From: Desulfurellaceae bacterium bin18
Lineage (GTDB): Bacteria; Desulfobacterota; Binatia; Bin18
Direction of reading: 5' to 3'
Assembly (NCBI GenBank): GCA_002238415.1
Contig: MPMI01000022.1
Location: 1 to 64,000 of the forward strand
Length of the DNA: 64,000 nt
Within the stretch, counting starts at the first letter, position 1, and each line of letters opens with the position of its first letter. The notes beneath the pieces were generated by a model. It was not told the DNA's origin. It made no database searches and was given only the letters and a program-made list of their open reading frames with translations. This document shows, piece after piece, positions 7,406-14,473 of the stretch. Both the position numbers and the translations under genes were made by a program.

Positions 7406-8049
7406 CGACCGCCTCCCCCGGTGCGGGCATAATCGGGATCGATGAATCCGGCAAGGGGGATTACTTCGGCCCGCTGGTCGTCGCCGGGGCATATGTGACG
7501 CCGGACCAGGAAGCCCGGCTGCGCGACCTGGGCGTGCGGGATAGCAAGGCCTGCTCGGATAAACGCGCCCATACCCTGGCCGCCCATATCCGCACGCTGT
7601 GTCCGACCACCCTCGTGACCATTGGCCCCGAGCGCTACAACAGCCTGTACGCCTCGCTCAAGAATCTCAACGTCCTGCTCGCCTGGGGACATGCCCGCGC
7701 CATAGAAAATCTCCTGGAAACAGTCACCTGTGAACGGGTGATTGCCGACCAGTTCGGGAATGCGCGCTTTCTCAATAACGCCCTGATGCAAAAAGGCCGC
7801 GCGGTCGAGCTCATTCAAAAGCCACGCGCCGAACAGGAGATGGCCGTGGCCGCAGCCTCGCTGGTCGCCCGGGCGGAATTCTTGCGCCGCCTGCAGGATT
7901 TGAGCGGCCGCTTTGCCCTCCCGCTGCCGAAAGGCGCGGGCCCTCAGGTCATCACCGCCGGCAAATCCGTTGTGGAGCAGTATGGCCCGGACAGCCTGGG
8001 CCAGGTCGCCAAGCTGCATTTTCGCACAACGCAAAAAGTGATTGCATGA
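7402..8049 (+). CDS. rnhC: Ribonuclease HIII, short form
   Basis: 215 aa. IGIDESGKGDYFGPLVVAGAYV is the RNase HIII signature (the Asp-Glu pair followed by SGKGDYFGPL), distinct from RNase HII. DSKACSD and VIADQFGN hold further conserved acidic positions. The enzyme cuts the RNA strand of RNA-DNA hybrids. Bacillus-type RNase HIII is about 310 aa with an N-terminal TBP-like substrate-binding domain; that domain is missing here, as the catalytic motif starts at residue 11. Translationally coupled to purN. Confidence 0.85.
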   Translation: MTTASPGAGIIGIDESGKGDYFGPLVVAGAYVTPDQEARLRDLGVRDSKACSDKRAHTLAAHIRTLCPTTLVTIGPERYNSLYASLKNLNVLLAWGHARAIENLLETVTCERVIADQFGNARFLNNALMQKGRAVELIQKPRAEQEMAVAAASLVARAEFLRRLQDLSGRFALPLPKGAGPQVITAGKSVVEQYGPDSLGQVAKLHFRTTQKVIA

Positions 8050-8074
8050 GAGACGCTGTCCTTGCCCCACACCC

Positions 8075-8099
8075 ACGTTTCCTCTAAAGGAGGAAACGT
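8075..8099. repeat. 10-bp perfect inverted repeat between rnhC and mazG
   Basis: ACGTTTCCTC and GAGGAAACGT surround TAAAG. The right arm contains GGAGG. There is no T-run after it, so it is a weak terminator candidate. It lies 50 bp before the chosen mazG start. Confidence 0.6.
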
Positions 8100-8151
8100 A
8101 GCCTTCCACAGCCCGAAAAGCCGGACACGCTGCCTCTCTATCCCGTCTGCC

Positions 8152-8961
8152 ATGGCACACAGTTCCCATCCTGCATTTGACCGACTCGTCAATATCATGG
8201 CGACGCTGCGCAGCCCGGACGGCTGCCCGTGGGATAAAGAGCAAACGCCGCAGACCCTGAAGCCTTATCTGGTCGAAGAGACCTATGAAGTGCTGGACGC
8301 CCTTGAGGCTGAGGACTGGGCTGAGTTGAAAGAGGAATTGGGGGATTTGCTCCTCCAGATCGTGTTTCATGCTCAGCTTATGGCGGAAGCCGGGGAGTTT
8401 ACTATTGACGATGTGGCCCAAGCCATCGCCGATAAGATGACTCGCCGCCACCCGCATGTCTTTAGTGACCTGAAAGTCGAGAGCGCCGAAGAGGTCAGTC
8501 AGAACTGGGCCAAGATCAAAGCCCAGGAGAAACGGGCAAAAAAGCGGGAAAGAGGAGCCGCGGATCAATCCGTTCTGGCCGGTGTTCCCAAAGGCGCACC
8601 GGCCTTGATCCAGGCGCAACGCTTGGGCGAAAAGGCCGCCCGCGTCGGTTTTGACTGGCCGTCAGCCGGCGCGGTCTTTGAAAAGGTGACGGAAGAGTAC
8701 CGGGAATTGGCAGCGGCACTGGCAACGACGCACACGGAACACCAGGAGCATGAACTCGGCGACCTGTTGTTTGCGTTGACCAGCCTCGCCCGTCATCTCG
8801 ACCTGGACGCCGAGTCTGCCCTGCGCAAGGCCGGCAGTCGTTTCGGCAAACGCTTTCGGTATATCGAGGAGCGGCTCGCCCACGGCCGGGAGGATATCCA
8901 TCACACCTCACTGGCGCGGCTGGAGGAATTGTGGCAGGAGGCCAAGCAGACGCTGGGGTAG
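8152..8961 (+). CDS. mazG: Nucleoside triphosphate pyrophosphohydrolase MazG
   Basis: 269 aa with two MazG domains. The first shows SPDGCPWDKEQTPQTLKPYL, EETYEVLDAL and EELGDLLLQIVFHA with the Mg-binding Glu/Asp set; the second has EEYRELAAAL and HELGDLLFAL. MazG hydrolyses NTPs and dNTPs to monophosphates and may temper (p)ppGpp or clear damaged nucleotides. The ATG at 8152 begins the conserved part; the in-frame extension upstream covers a hairpin and has no family similarity. The 3' end overlaps the convergent murJ by 54 bp. Confidence 0.92.
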   Translation: MAHSSHPAFDRLVNIMATLRSPDGCPWDKEQTPQTLKPYLVEETYEVLDALEAEDWAELKEELGDLLLQIVFHAQLMAEAGEFTIDDVAQAIADKMTRRHPHVFSDLKVESAEEVSQNWAKIKAQEKRAKKRERGAADQSVLAGVPKGAPALIQAQRLGEKAARVGFDWPSAGAVFEKVTEEYRELAAALATTHTEHQEHELGDLLFALTSLARHLDLDAESALRKAGSRFGKRFRYIEERLAHGREDIHHTSLARLEELWQEAKQTLG

Positions 8962-10767
8962 GATGCCCAGTAAGGCGCGCAGTTCGGCTTTCCCGCCCGG
9001 CCAGACCAGGACCGCAAAACTGCCCAAACCGATCAGGACAGCCCCGCCCAGACTCCCCAGCCGGCTGAGACGAGAAGCGGCCGGGTCAAGCCAGTCAACT
9101 TGGCCCACGAACCACCAGAGGACGCGCAGCATCCCGATCGAGCCCGCCCCCCCCAGCCCCCCCCGCCGGCGAGAACGAGAAGCGGCCGGGTCAAGCCAGT
9201 CAACTTGGCCCACGAACCACCAGAGGACGAGCAGCATCCCGACCGAGGCGATGCCGCTCCACAGCAGCGAGACGGCCCATGGGCGCCACGGAAAGGCGGA
9301 GAAGCGTCGTGAGAGGCGGGTGGCCTGGAACACCAGATTGGCCAGTGCGGCGAGCGAGGTGGCGGCGGCAAGGCCGACCACCCCCCAATTCTGCATCGAG
9401 AGCATGCCGCTCAGAGCGGCGATACCCTGCGCCAGCCAGTGCGTCTCAGCGGGGAGACTGATGCCGCCCATGAGAACAAGGCTGGCGCCTATTTTCACCG
9501 CGAGGGCGACCACCCCGCCCCATACCGGCGTCCGGGTATCCCCGAGGGCATACAGGCAGGCCGTGACCTGACGTGTCGCCGCAACCGCCCATAAACCCAG
9601 GGCCAGCGCTTGTAAGGTCGTCGCCGTCGCCACAACGTCCTGAGCGGAAAAGGCACCTCTGAAAAACAGGACCGCCGTCATAGGCGTGGCCAGAACCGCC
9701 AGCCCAACCGCCGCGGGCAGCGTGACGACATTGACCAGCCGCAGGGCAAACCCCAGACTCTCCTGCATGCCGGCCCAGTCCTTCTGCCCGGCGTGCGTCG
9801 CCAGACCGGGTAAGACCGCGGTACTCAGGGCAACCACAAAGATCCCAACGGGAAATTCAAACAAGCGGCTGGCATACCACAGGCAGGAGACGCTTCCGTC
9901 CGCGAGCAGTGAGGCAAGCAGCGTACTGATAATCTGATTGAGTTGAAAGATGCCGGTCCCGAAGACGAGCGGCGCCAAGAGCCGGCCCATACGCCGTAAG
10001 GCCGGATGGGCCGGCTGCCAGCTCAGACGCAAGGACACCCCGTGGCGGACGAGCGCGGGCAACTGCCACAGGAGTTGGCAGACTCCACCCAGCACGACCC
10101 CATAGGCCAGACTCATCACGGGCTCGGCCATATGGGCGGACAGGCCGAGTACGCTCACAATGACTGCCGCGTTAAACAGCACCGGCGCAAAGGCCGGGGC
10201 CGTAAAGTGACGCAGCGCATGTAAGACCCCCATGGCTAACGCGGCCGCGCCAACACAGAAGAGATAGACGAACATGACGCGGGTCAAATCAGTGGTGAGC
10301 AGCAACTTGTCGTCTGTAAAGCCGGGCGCGAAGAGACGGGTGAGAGGGGCGGCAAAGCATATCCCCAGGCCGGTCAAAACGAGCAGCAGACCGAGGCCGG
10401 TCCCGAAGAAGGCGCGAATCAGGCGACTCGCCGCGCGTGATCGCCGGGAAAGATATCTGGTCAGCACCGGCACAAAGGCGGCGTCGGTTGCCCCCTCACC
10501 AACGAGACGCCGGAGCAGGTTGGGAATACGGAATGCAACAAAAAACGCGTCAGCGGCCAGGCCCGCCCCAAAGACGGAGCCAATCACCATATCCCGACCC
10601 AGGCCGGCAATGCGGCTCAGCAGCGTCAGCCCACCGATCTGCCCTACGGCCTGAACAACCTGTGCGTTTTCTCCCGTGTCTTGTTGTGCGCCGCGTACAC
10701 CGGCGCCGGCAGCGTTGGGGCCATCCTTTTGCCCCGCCGTCGTCCTCAGCCGCCAGCTGCGCGACAT
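8908..10767 (-). CDS. murJ: Lipid II flippase MurJ with internal duplication
   Basis: 619 aa integral membrane protein of the MOP superfamily. The N-terminal signature GGLTLLSRIAGLGRDMVIG, FGAGLAADAFFVAFRIPNLL and RRLVGEGA is diagnostic of MurJ (MviN), which flips lipid II across the inner membrane. Start ATG 10767 has GGAGAG 8 nt upstream; about 35 extra residues precede the first membrane segment. Residues about 506-565 hold a 35-residue segment twice (GMLLVLWWFVGQVDWLDPAA and a near copy), from a 105-bp tandem duplication. This adds a hydrophobic segment near the C-terminus, so the topology may differ from the usual 14 helices. Confidence 0.93.
   Translation of the reverse strand: MSRSWRLRTTAGQKDGPNAAGAGVRGAQQDTGENAQVVQAVGQIGGLTLLSRIAGLGRDMVIGSVFGAGLAADAFFVAFRIPNLLRRLVGEGATDAAFVPVLTRYLSRRSRAASRLIRAFFGTGLGLLLVLTGLGICFAAPLTRLFAPGFTDDKLLLTTDLTRVMFVYLFCVGAAALAMGVLHALRHFTAPAFAPVLFNAAVIVSVLGLSAHMAEPVMSLAYGVVLGGVCQLLWQLPALVRHGVSLRLSWQPAHPALRRMGRLLAPLVFGTGIFQLNQIISTLLASLLADGSVSCLWYASRLFEFPVGIFVVALSTAVLPGLATHAGQKDWAGMQESLGFALRLVNVVTLPAAVGLAVLATPMTAVLFFRGAFSAQDVVATATTLQALALGLWAVAATRQVTACLYALGDTRTPVWGGVVALAVKIGASLVLMGGISLPAETHWLAQGIAALSGMLSMQNWGVVGLAAATSLAALANLVFQATRLSRRFSAFPWRPWAVSLLWSGIASVGMLLVLWWFVGQVDWLDPAASRSRRRGGLGGAGSIGMLRVLWWFVGQVDWLDPAASRLSRLGSLGGAVLIGLGSFAVLVWPGGKAELRALLGILPQRLLGLLPQFLQPRQ
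9071..9248. repeat. 105-bp tandem duplication inside murJ
   Basis: Copies start at 9071 and 9176 (CGAGAAGCGGCCGGG in both) and are nearly identical over about 70 bp. The spacer part, rich in C and G runs, has diverged. The period is 35 codons, so the frame is kept. Confidence 0.88.
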
Positions 10768-10825
10768 TGATTCGTCTCTCCACTCATGGTAGGAACAGTG
10801 CCTCAGTCAGAGAGGAGTATTGTAC

Positions 10826-11098
10826 GTGGCATCAGGAGAAAAGAAACGTCATCGCCAGAGCGAGGTCCGGCGCGCCCGCAACCATGCAGCAAAATCACGG
10901 GTGAAGACCCTCATGAAAAGAGTCGAGGCAGCGGTCGAGAGCGGAGAGAGCACAACGGTCGAGAGTTCTCTGCGGACGGCGGTCAGCGCACTCCATCGGG
11001 CGGGCCAGAAACGGATTATTCCCAAACACGCGGCAGACCGGCATATCGGCCAGCTCTCAAAACTGGTTCATAAACACACAACCGCCGCCTCGGCCTGA
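10826..11098 (+). CDS. rpsT: 30S ribosomal protein S20
   Basis: 90 aa from a GTG at 10826. SGEKKRHRQSEVRRARNHAA, KSRVKTLMKRVE and the C-terminal AGQKRIIPKHAADRH match S20, which binds 16S rRNA early in assembly. AGAGGAG lies 8 nt upstream of the GTG; a TTG six bases earlier is less likely. It is divergent from murJ with a 58-bp intergenic region. A strong terminator follows at once. Confidence 0.93.
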   Translation: MASGEKKRHRQSEVRRARNHAAKSRVKTLMKRVEAAVESGESTTVESSLRTAVSALHRAGQKRIIPKHAADRHIGQLSKLVHKHTTAASA

Positions 11099-11108
11099 CC
11101 CTATCGGC

Positions 11109-11131
11109 AAGGGGCCCCAGGCCCCTTTTCC
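11109..11131 (+). terminator. Rho-independent terminator of rpsT
   Basis: AAGGGGCC, loop CCA, GGCCCCTT, followed by TTC and CGTTTCC. It starts 10 bp after the rpsT stop codon. Confidence 0.8.
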
Positions 11132-11287
11132 GTTTCCATTGGTATCCGGCAGGTATTCCACGGCTCACAACTCAGCGTCGCGTCCCGAATGGTCCCGAAC
11201 ACGTCGTCGGACACGGCATTTCATCCGCCCTTTTCTCATCTGCATCATACGTCCCCGTATGGCGGCCATGCGGGCGGGCAGCAGGAC

Positions 11288-11377
11288 GGGCAACCACAGG
11301 GGGTTGCCCCTGCGACAGGACGGGCAACCACGGGGGGTTGTCCCTACGACAGGATGGGCAACCACAGGGGGTTGCCC
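11288..11377. repeat. Three 34-bp palindromic tandem repeats, family C
   Basis: GGGCAACC...GGTTGCCC hairpins start at 11288, 11322 and 11356, a period of exactly 34 bp. The middle copy has one stem change (GGTTGTCC). A single further copy is at 12907-12928. The unit resembles dispersed GGGCAACC palindromes seen in many environmental genomes. There is no CRISPR-like spacer diversity: the inter-unit sequence is itself repeated. The rest of the rpsT-11516 gap holds no gene. Confidence 0.85.
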
Positions 11378-11438
11378 CTACGATGCGCATGAGGGCCGGC
11401 AAACCCTGGTAAATGTCTCCATTGTGCTGACCGAGCAG
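11350..11438. repeat. 89-bp direct repeat, copy 1
   Basis: The block from CAGGATGGGCAACC to GACCGAGCAG is identical over 89 bp to 12901-12989. It comprises one family C hairpin plus about 55 bp of unique sequence. Together with the 159-bp repeat (11873/13275) it shows that this strip arose by partial duplication. Confidence 0.9.
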
Positions 11439-11515
11439 GACGGCCCCTGCGAGGCGCGCGTTTCTTGACCATGTGTTGTTCCGGGGCTAGGTTCAGATCG
11501 GAAGAGGGAGCTGTC

Positions 11516-11842
11516 ATGCCGCTTGTCACCGTCAGCGAGAAACTCATTCGGGTCCTTGAGGCATTTGCGCCGGGCGAAGACCTTGAAACCAAACTGGAGA
11601 ATGTGACCCGAGAGCGTCTGGAGTTACAGCTTCGCGAGTGCAATACGGCCCTGAGCGGCTTTGAGACCAGGTATGGGATGCCTTTCGCCGAGTTTGCCGT
11701 GGCGTGGCAGGCTGACAACATTCCGCAGCGTCGCTCTCACGAGGTTGAACGCGACTTTATGGAGTGGGAAGCCCGACAGATGGAGCGCTCCGATTTGTTG
11801 GCAGCCGTACAGGAACTTGACCGCCCTGAATCGGAATCCTGA
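11516..11842 (+). CDS. Probable orphan antitoxin-like protein
   Basis: 108 aa, predicted mostly helical, with an N-terminal strand (MPLVTVSEKLIRVLEAF) like that of small antitoxins. The middle reads ECNTALSGFETRYGMPFAEF, with DFMEWEA near the end. I recall proteins of this pattern next to TumE-type (DUF6516) toxins, but that match is from memory and is weak. The start at 11516 has GAAGAGGGAG upstream. No toxin gene follows: 30 bp after the stop begins a duplicated, truncated DUF433 block. It is therefore described as an orphan, and its function is unproven. Confidence 0.5.
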   Translation: MPLVTVSEKLIRVLEAFAPGEDLETKLENVTRERLELQLRECNTALSGFETRYGMPFAEFAVAWQADNIPQRRSHEVERDFMEWEARQMERSDLLAAVQELDRPESES

Positions 11843-11872
11843 TCCGTGGACGCGGAACAGAAACTCCACCAA

Positions 11873-12059
11873 CCGGGATGACCGAGCCTGAAATTCTGGC
11901 CGATTTTCCCGACCTGACCCGCGAGGATATCCGGGCATATCTGGCCTTTGCCGCTGAGCGGGAGCGGCGCTTGGTCTCCATTCCGCCAGAATGAGACTGT
12001 TGTTTGACCAGAATTTGTCCTGGCGTCTCAGCACCCGCCTATATGATGTGCCTTTTTGA
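11873..12059 (+). pseudogene. Truncated DUF433 antitoxin plus 5' stub of DUF5615 toxin
   Basis: The first 159 bp repeat 13275-13433 with about five mismatches. They encode the last 39 residues of a DUF433 protein (MTEPEILADFPDL...VSIPPE) and the first residues of a DUF5615 PIN-like protein (MRLLFDQNLSWRLSTRLYDV), ending at a TGA at 12057. The N-terminal half of the antitoxin and nearly all of the toxin are gone. The residues STRLYDV beyond the shared block resemble the normal continuation of DUF5615 proteins, so this copy may retain sequence lost from the other. Confidence 0.8.
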
Positions 12060-12360
12060 GTGGAGCCGTCCTGGAGGAGATGGGATGGTGTCTGACGGTT
12101 ATCTGCGTGCTCAGCCCGACCCGTGCCGCCATATCCACCAGCTTGTCGATGGTGAATTTACTGATCCGGTCGTTGACCAGCTCGCTCACGCGAGAACGGG
12201 GGACGCCGAGCCTCTGGGCCGCTTCCGCCTGCGTGATGCCCGCGTGCTCGAGGTACGCCTTGAGGGCATCCATGAGCTGAGCGCGGAGCTTGAGGTGAGC
12301 CGCCTCTTCAGGACTGTCCGCGATAGCATCCCAGACGCTCCGGTAGCTGCGAATCTTCAT
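12028..12360 (-). CDS. HigA-like XRE-family antitoxin
   Basis: 110 aa. The helix-turn-helix ITQAEAAQRLGVPRSRVSEL lies near residues 42-61 in the layout of XRE antitoxins of HigBA/HicA-like modules. It follows the toxin gene on the same strand with a 4-bp overlap, the toxin-first order usual for HigBA. It should neutralise the toxin and repress the operon through the palindrome at 12708-12725. The last residues run into the 159-bp duplicated block, so its C-terminal tail may be a junction artefact. Confidence 0.82.
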   Translation of the reverse strand: MKIRSYRSVWDAIADSPEEAAHLKLRAQLMDALKAYLEHAGITQAEAAQRLGVPRSRVSELVNDRISKFTIDKLVDMAARVGLSTQITVRHHPISSRTAPLKKAHHIGGC

Positions 12361-12698
12361 GGACTCTCTCCTTTGCGTAACTGCGCTCGAAGCGCCCTCA
12401 GCCGGGACTTCGCCTTCTCGATATCTGGCGCAGGCGTCTTCTGCGATTTTTTCCTAAACACATGCAGCACATAGACGGCATCGCCGATGTTTGTCACGTA
12501 TATACAACGGTAGTTGTTGTCCTTGTCGCGAATCCGAATCTCGCGTACCCCGCTGCCCACCTGCGTCATCGGTTTCCAGTCCAGCGGGTCGAGTCCTCGC
12601 TGGACCCGCTCGATCTGGCGGCCCATGTCCTGTTTTGGGGCCTTTGGAAAGGCGCGAAGGTCGTCGAGAGAGGAGCCCACGAACTGCACGTCTTTCAT
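12357..12698 (-). CDS. RelE/HigB-type toxin (phage Gp49-like family)
   Basis: 113 aa. MKDVQFVGSSLDDLRAFPK, REIRIRDKDNNYRCIYV and VYVLHVFRKKSQKTP are typical of the PF05973 family, whose characterised members are ribosome-dependent mRNA interferases. The ATG at 12698 begins the conserved part; the open frame upstream only covers repeats. The family's C-terminal FRKKSQKTP segment is intact, so the module is probably functional. The antitoxin gene overlaps by 4 bp, and a palindromic operator lies 10 bp upstream. Confidence 0.85.
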   Translation of the reverse strand: MKDVQFVGSSLDDLRAFPKAPKQDMGRQIERVQRGLDPLDWKPMTQVGSGVREIRIRDKDNNYRCIYVTNIGDAVYVLHVFRKKSQKTPAPDIEKAKSRLRALRAQLRKGESP

Positions 12699-12707
12699 GG
12701 CTGGAGA

Positions 12708-12734
12708 TGTCTCAAATTTGAGACAAAATGTCAA
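12708..12734 (-). promoter_or_regulatory. Operator palindrome and -35 box of the higBA-like operon
   Basis: TGTCTCAAATTTGAGACA (12708-12725) is a perfect 18-bp palindrome. On the minus strand a perfect TTGACA lies at 12729-12734, directly before it, so the palindrome occupies the region between -35 and the weak -10. The position fits autorepression by the XRE antitoxin. Confidence 0.8.
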
Positions 12735-12900
12735 GTCAGTACAGCGGTTCACCAGGGCGATTGCTTGTTCCCTGAGCGAGACCCCACGGGCCGCCGCAGT
12801 AAAGAGGCCCGCGGTGGCGAGGCTACTCAGGATGTCAGCTTGACTAAAGCGACAGTCAGACCGACAATACCGGCGGCCATGCGGGCCGCCATACGGGCAG

Positions 12901-12989
12901 CAGGATGGGCAACCACAGGGGGTTGCCCCTACGATGCGCATGAGGGCCGGCAAACCCTGGTAAATGTCTCCATTGTGCTGACCGAGCAG
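12901..12989. repeat. 89-bp direct repeat, copy 2 (with family C hairpin)
   Basis: Identical to 11350-11438. The flanks differ on both sides. Around it, 12726-13162 holds no convincing gene. A minus-strand open stretch from about 13127 runs into the repeat and looks like an accidental or disrupted frame. Confidence 0.9.
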
Positions 12990-13162
12990 CGGGGCTGGGG
13001 TGACTTCGATCGCTCCGCCTTGGCGCTCGCTCCCCTCTTCCCCGCCTAATTCAGCGAGCGCGGCTTGTACAATGGCTGTATTTGGTATTACGATTCTGAC
13101 CGGAGAAGTCTTTTCAGAAAGATTCATTGAACTTTTCCCCTACAGACGAACCGGGAAGGACT

Positions 13163-13396
13163 ATGCAACCAGACTATACGGGAATCATTACGGTCGAGCC
13201 GGGCAAGCGCGGGGGGAAACCCTGCATTCGTGGTCTGCGCATCACGGTCTACGACGTTCTGGAGTATCTGGCGTCCGGGATGACCGAGCCTGAAATTCTG
13301 GCCGATTTTCCCGACCTGACCCGCGAGGATATCCGGGCGTGTCTGGCCTTTGCCGCTGAGCGGGAGCGGCGCCTGGTCTCCATTCCGCCAGAATGA
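13163..13396 (+). CDS. DUF433 family antitoxin (VapB-like)
   Basis: 77 aa. ITVEPGKRGGKPCIRGLRIT and YDVLEYLASGMTEPEIL are hallmark DUF433 sequences, with a winged-helix-like fold found in antitoxins of DUF5615 (PIN-like) toxins. The ATG at 13163 has GGGAAGGA upstream. The next gene overlaps by 4 bp and is the expected toxin, but truncated. The last half of this gene is the source or copy of the 159-bp block at 11873. Confidence 0.85.
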   Translation: MQPDYTGIITVEPGKRGGKPCIRGLRITVYDVLEYLASGMTEPEILADFPDLTREDIRACLAFAAERERRLVSIPPE

Positions 13397-13575
13397 GACT
13401 GTTGTTCGATCAGAATTTGTCCTGGCGTCTCAGAGAAGCATTGCAGGACCTGATTATTTGGATTCGTCGCGGGAATTGTTCAACCAGGGAGATTGAGACG
13501 CTTCTTCGCAAGCATCGCGATTCTGTGCTCACGTTCTATGAGGATGAACAAGAGGTCGTCCTCGCCTTGGTTTGA
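13393..13575 (+). pseudogene. DUF5615 PIN-like toxin with internal in-frame deletion
   Basis: 60 aa where about 110 are expected. The start MRLLFDQNLSWRLREALQD and the end IIWIRRGNCSTREIETLLRK match the two ends of DUF5615 proteins, but the central part, which in the family carries the conserved acidic PIN residues, is missing. The frame is intact, so a short product could be made, but nuclease activity is unlikely. It overlaps the DUF433 gene by 4 bp, the normal arrangement of this pair. Confidence 0.8.
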
Positions 13576-13745
13576 CTGCTGTTGCCGGGTGCAGTCTCCC
13601 CATACACGTTGAGTTTCTTGGCCGACGAAACAGTGCTGCGAGCATGCTGCCGATACCCGCCGCAGTCCCAGCCCTCTCTCCCAGAGGGAGAGGACGCAGA
13701 GAATCCCCTCCTTGGAGGGGATCAGGGCGGCTCGCCCTCCCGCTG

Positions 13746-13810
13746 CCTGGGAGCGCGGCCATCTTGGCCGCTGTTTTTTCCTTTGCGGGCTGGAAGCCCG
13801 CACTCCCAGG
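13746..13810. repeat. Three-way-junction repeat, family R copy 1
   Basis: The outer arms CCTGGGAG (13746-13753) and CTCCCAGG (13803-13810) enclose two hairpins, GCGGCCATCTTGGCCGC (13755-13771) and GCGGGCTGGAAGCCCGC (13785-13801). Further copies lie at 58667, 59601 and 59734. The remainder of the gap before lptE (13576-13860) has more GC-rich palindromes (CTCTCCCAGAGGGAGAG and CCCCTCCTTGGAGGGG) but no gene. Confidence 0.85.
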
Positions 13811-13860
13811 GAGGGAAAAGCCCGCACTCCTGGCGCCGTGCCGCAGAGGAGTCAAAACAG

Positions 13861-14439
13861 TCAGAAATTGTCGCCCAGACGAAACGAGACCTCACGGGCC
13901 GCCTCGACAAAGAGGCGCCCGACGGCGAGGCTGCGCTGTGTCTCCGAGAACTGCACGTCCGAGAGGCCGGGCAGGTCTCCGGGGTCGAGCGTTCCCTGCA
14001 GGAATTCCGGCGAGGTTGTCACCAGGACCTGGGGAATAGCGCTGTAATATTCCGTCACCCGCAGGTTGTCTGCCTGCCACAGGACTTTCCCGCTTCCTCG
14101 GTCGGTAAGCTGGATATCGAGGGCCAGCACCAGTTCGTACTCAAGAACCTGAGCGAGGCGGTCAAAGGAAAACGGACGCAGTTCCAGCATCTGGAGTTGA
14201 GCGGAAATCACCCCTTCGCCCGAGTCGGTGACCCGAATATTCCGACGGGTCCGAAACTCCCGCTCAATAGCCCACTGGAGTTCCTTTTCCACACCGGTCT
14301 CAAGCGTACGATTGGAGAATTCGGCAAAGCTCACACTCCGGATGCCCTGCGGTAGGGGGGTCGCCCCGGAAAACTGGTAGCCGCACCCGCTCCACAGGCA
14401 GACACACACGGCGATGAAAATGGAATACGCTCTCTGCAT
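13861..14439 (-). CDS. lptE: LPS-assembly lipoprotein LptE-like
   Basis: 192 aa. A signal peptide ends in a lipobox with Cys19 (LWSGCGYQF). GYQFSG, SVSFAEFSNRTLETGVE and the following beta-rich domain match the LptE/DUF4136-like family placed after leuS in many Gram-negative bacteria. LptE sits inside the LptD barrel and helps insert LPS in the outer membrane. I chose the ATG at 14439 because it starts the signal peptide; an upstream TTG lies inside leuS. The leuS stop is 34 bp upstream, supporting cotranscription. Confidence 0.85.
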   Translation of the reverse strand: MQRAYSIFIAVCVCLWSGCGYQFSGATPLPQGIRSVSFAEFSNRTLETGVEKELQWAIEREFRTRRNIRVTDSGEGVISAQLQMLELRPFSFDRLAQVLEYELVLALDIQLTDRGSGKVLWQADNLRVTEYYSAIPQVLVTTSPEFLQGTLDPGDLPGLSDVQFSETQRSLAVGRLFVEAAREVSFRLGDNF

Positions 14440-14473
14440 GAAAGACCTGAGCCGGGGAGTTTCCAACAATGCG

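Noticed and set aside
7285..8619. A 444-codon minus-strand frame opposite rnhC and mazG
   Set aside because: Both opposite-strand genes have full family signatures; this frame has none.
11288..11377. A possible CRISPR array
   Set aside because: The units are palindromic with 34-bp period and the intervening bases are also repeated; there are no unique spacers and no cas genes.
12699..13127. An N-terminal extension of the HigB-like toxin (MNLSEKTSPVRIVI...)
   Set aside because: It runs through the 89-bp repeat and family C hairpin and across the operator; the conserved toxin starts at 12698.
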